Below are positions 33,750 through 34,140 of a stretch of DNA of 34,140 nt, piece after piece. The position numbers and the translations under genes are program-made. The notes beneath the pieces are model-generated. The model was not told the DNA's origin and ran no database searches. It saw only the letters and a program-made list of their open reading frames with translations. Source of the DNA: Acidobacteria bacterium RIFCSPLOWO2_12_FULL_67_14b (GTDB lineage Bacteria; Acidobacteriota; Vicinamibacteria; Vicinamibacterales; UBA2999); NCBI GenBank assembly GCA_001768615.1, contig MELE01000145.1:8931-43070 (forward strand), written 5' to 3'. How positions within the stretch are numbered: the first letter of the stretch is position 1; every line of letters begins with the position of its first letter.

Positions 33750-34140
33750 ATGATTTCCTGGAAGTCCATTGCGGTCTTGGTCTTGGGCGTCGCCCTGTCG
33801 TCGGCGCCCGCGGCGGCACAATTAGGCACCGGCGACCTGCGTGGCCGCGTGCTCGATCAGCAGGGCGCGGTCCTGCCTGGCGTCACGGTGGTTGCCAAGA
33901 ATGAAGGGTCCGGCCAGTATCGCGAAACCATTAGCAGCACGGACGGCTCGTTCTCGATGATCGCTCTGACACCGGGGCTCTATGAAGTCACCGCGACCCT
34001 CTCGGGCTTCAAGACGTATCAGCGCGGCGGCGTGCGCGTCGAGGTCGGCAAGGCCTTCTCGATCGACCTTCAGCTGCAGGTCGGCGGCATCGAGGAGTCG
34101 GTGACGGTCACGGCCGAGACGCCGCTCGTCGACACTTCGT
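33750..34140 (+). CDS. TonB-dependent receptor with N-terminal carboxypeptidase-regulatory-like domain (partial, cut by window)
   Basis: 130 codons visible. The signal peptide MISWKSIAVLVLGVALSSAPAAA is followed by a carboxypeptidase-regulatory-like domain (DLRGRVLDQQGAVLPGVTVVAKNEGSG ... TPGLYEVTATLSGFKTYQRGGVRVEVGK) and then VGGIEESVTVTAETPLVDTS, which in acidobacterial TonB-dependent (oar-like) receptors leads into the plug domain. Such proteins are about 1000 aa, so most of it lies outside the window. Ligand unknown; usually large nutrients such as glycans or siderophores. Confidence 0.88.
   Translation, partial: MISWKSIAVLVLGVALSSAPAAAQLGTGDLRGRVLDQQGAVLPGVTVVAKNEGSGQYRETISSTDGSFSMIALTPGLYEVTATLSGFKTYQRGGVRVEVGKAFSIDLQLQVGGIEESVTVTAETPLVDTS

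Overview
This is a gene-dense, GC-rich bacterial segment with no rRNA, tRNA, transposase, integrase or CRISPR array that I can see. It looks like the chromosome of a Gram-negative (diderm) bacterium, most likely an Acidobacteriota, perhaps Vicinamibacteria-like. The evidence is lipid A genes (lpxD, lpxB), an outer-membrane beta-barrel protein, a TolC-type channel, and at the right edge the start of a TonB-dependent receptor with an N-terminal carboxypeptidase-regulatory-like domain of the type that is multicopy in that phylum. The phylum call is inference.

Layout. (1) 1-3294, minus strand: glutamine synthetase type III (C-terminus cut by the window) behind a candidate sigma-54 promoter, then an SGNH hydrolase. 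(2) 3332-14957, plus strand: eleven tightly packed or overlapping genes: acyl-CoA synthetase, YdjM-type membrane hydrolase, S1/P1-type nuclease or phospholipase C, K+/H+-exchange-related protein, lpxD, two M16 peptidases (one active, one lacking the zinc motif), lpxB, a small secreted protein, a matrixin, and a beta-barrel protein. The theme is envelope lipid and protein maintenance. (3) 14958-15255: a non-coding gap made of repeats, including a very long inverted repeat. (4) 15256-23587, plus strand: osmoprotectant-type ABC importer (ATPase, then permease fused to binding protein), aconitase, QueG, YqgE, and an M49-like lipoprotein. (5) 23611-31669, minus strand: fmdB, a CECC-containing beta-propeller-like protein, cytochrome c, a small Cys-containing secreted protein, multicopper oxidase, TolC-type protein, then a CsoR-type promoter driving copZ-copA-csoR. 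This is a copper handling and export locus. (6) 31763-33601, plus strand: typA/bipA split by one in-frame TAA. (7) 33750 to the end: TonB-dependent receptor start.

The most striking features are the interrupted typA and a set of short-period (7-9 bp) tandem repeats and small palindromes. These occur between genes but also inside coding regions: in the signal peptide of the beta-barrel protein, at the N-terminus of CsoR, inside QueG, and at the C-termini of the acyl-CoA synthetase, the M16 peptidase and the Cys-containing protein. The 8-bp repeat in the signal peptide and the 7-bp repeat in queG have the geometry of phase-variable loci. A second theme is a recurring -10-like hexamer 6-9 nt before start codons, suggesting leaderless or near-leaderless transcripts.
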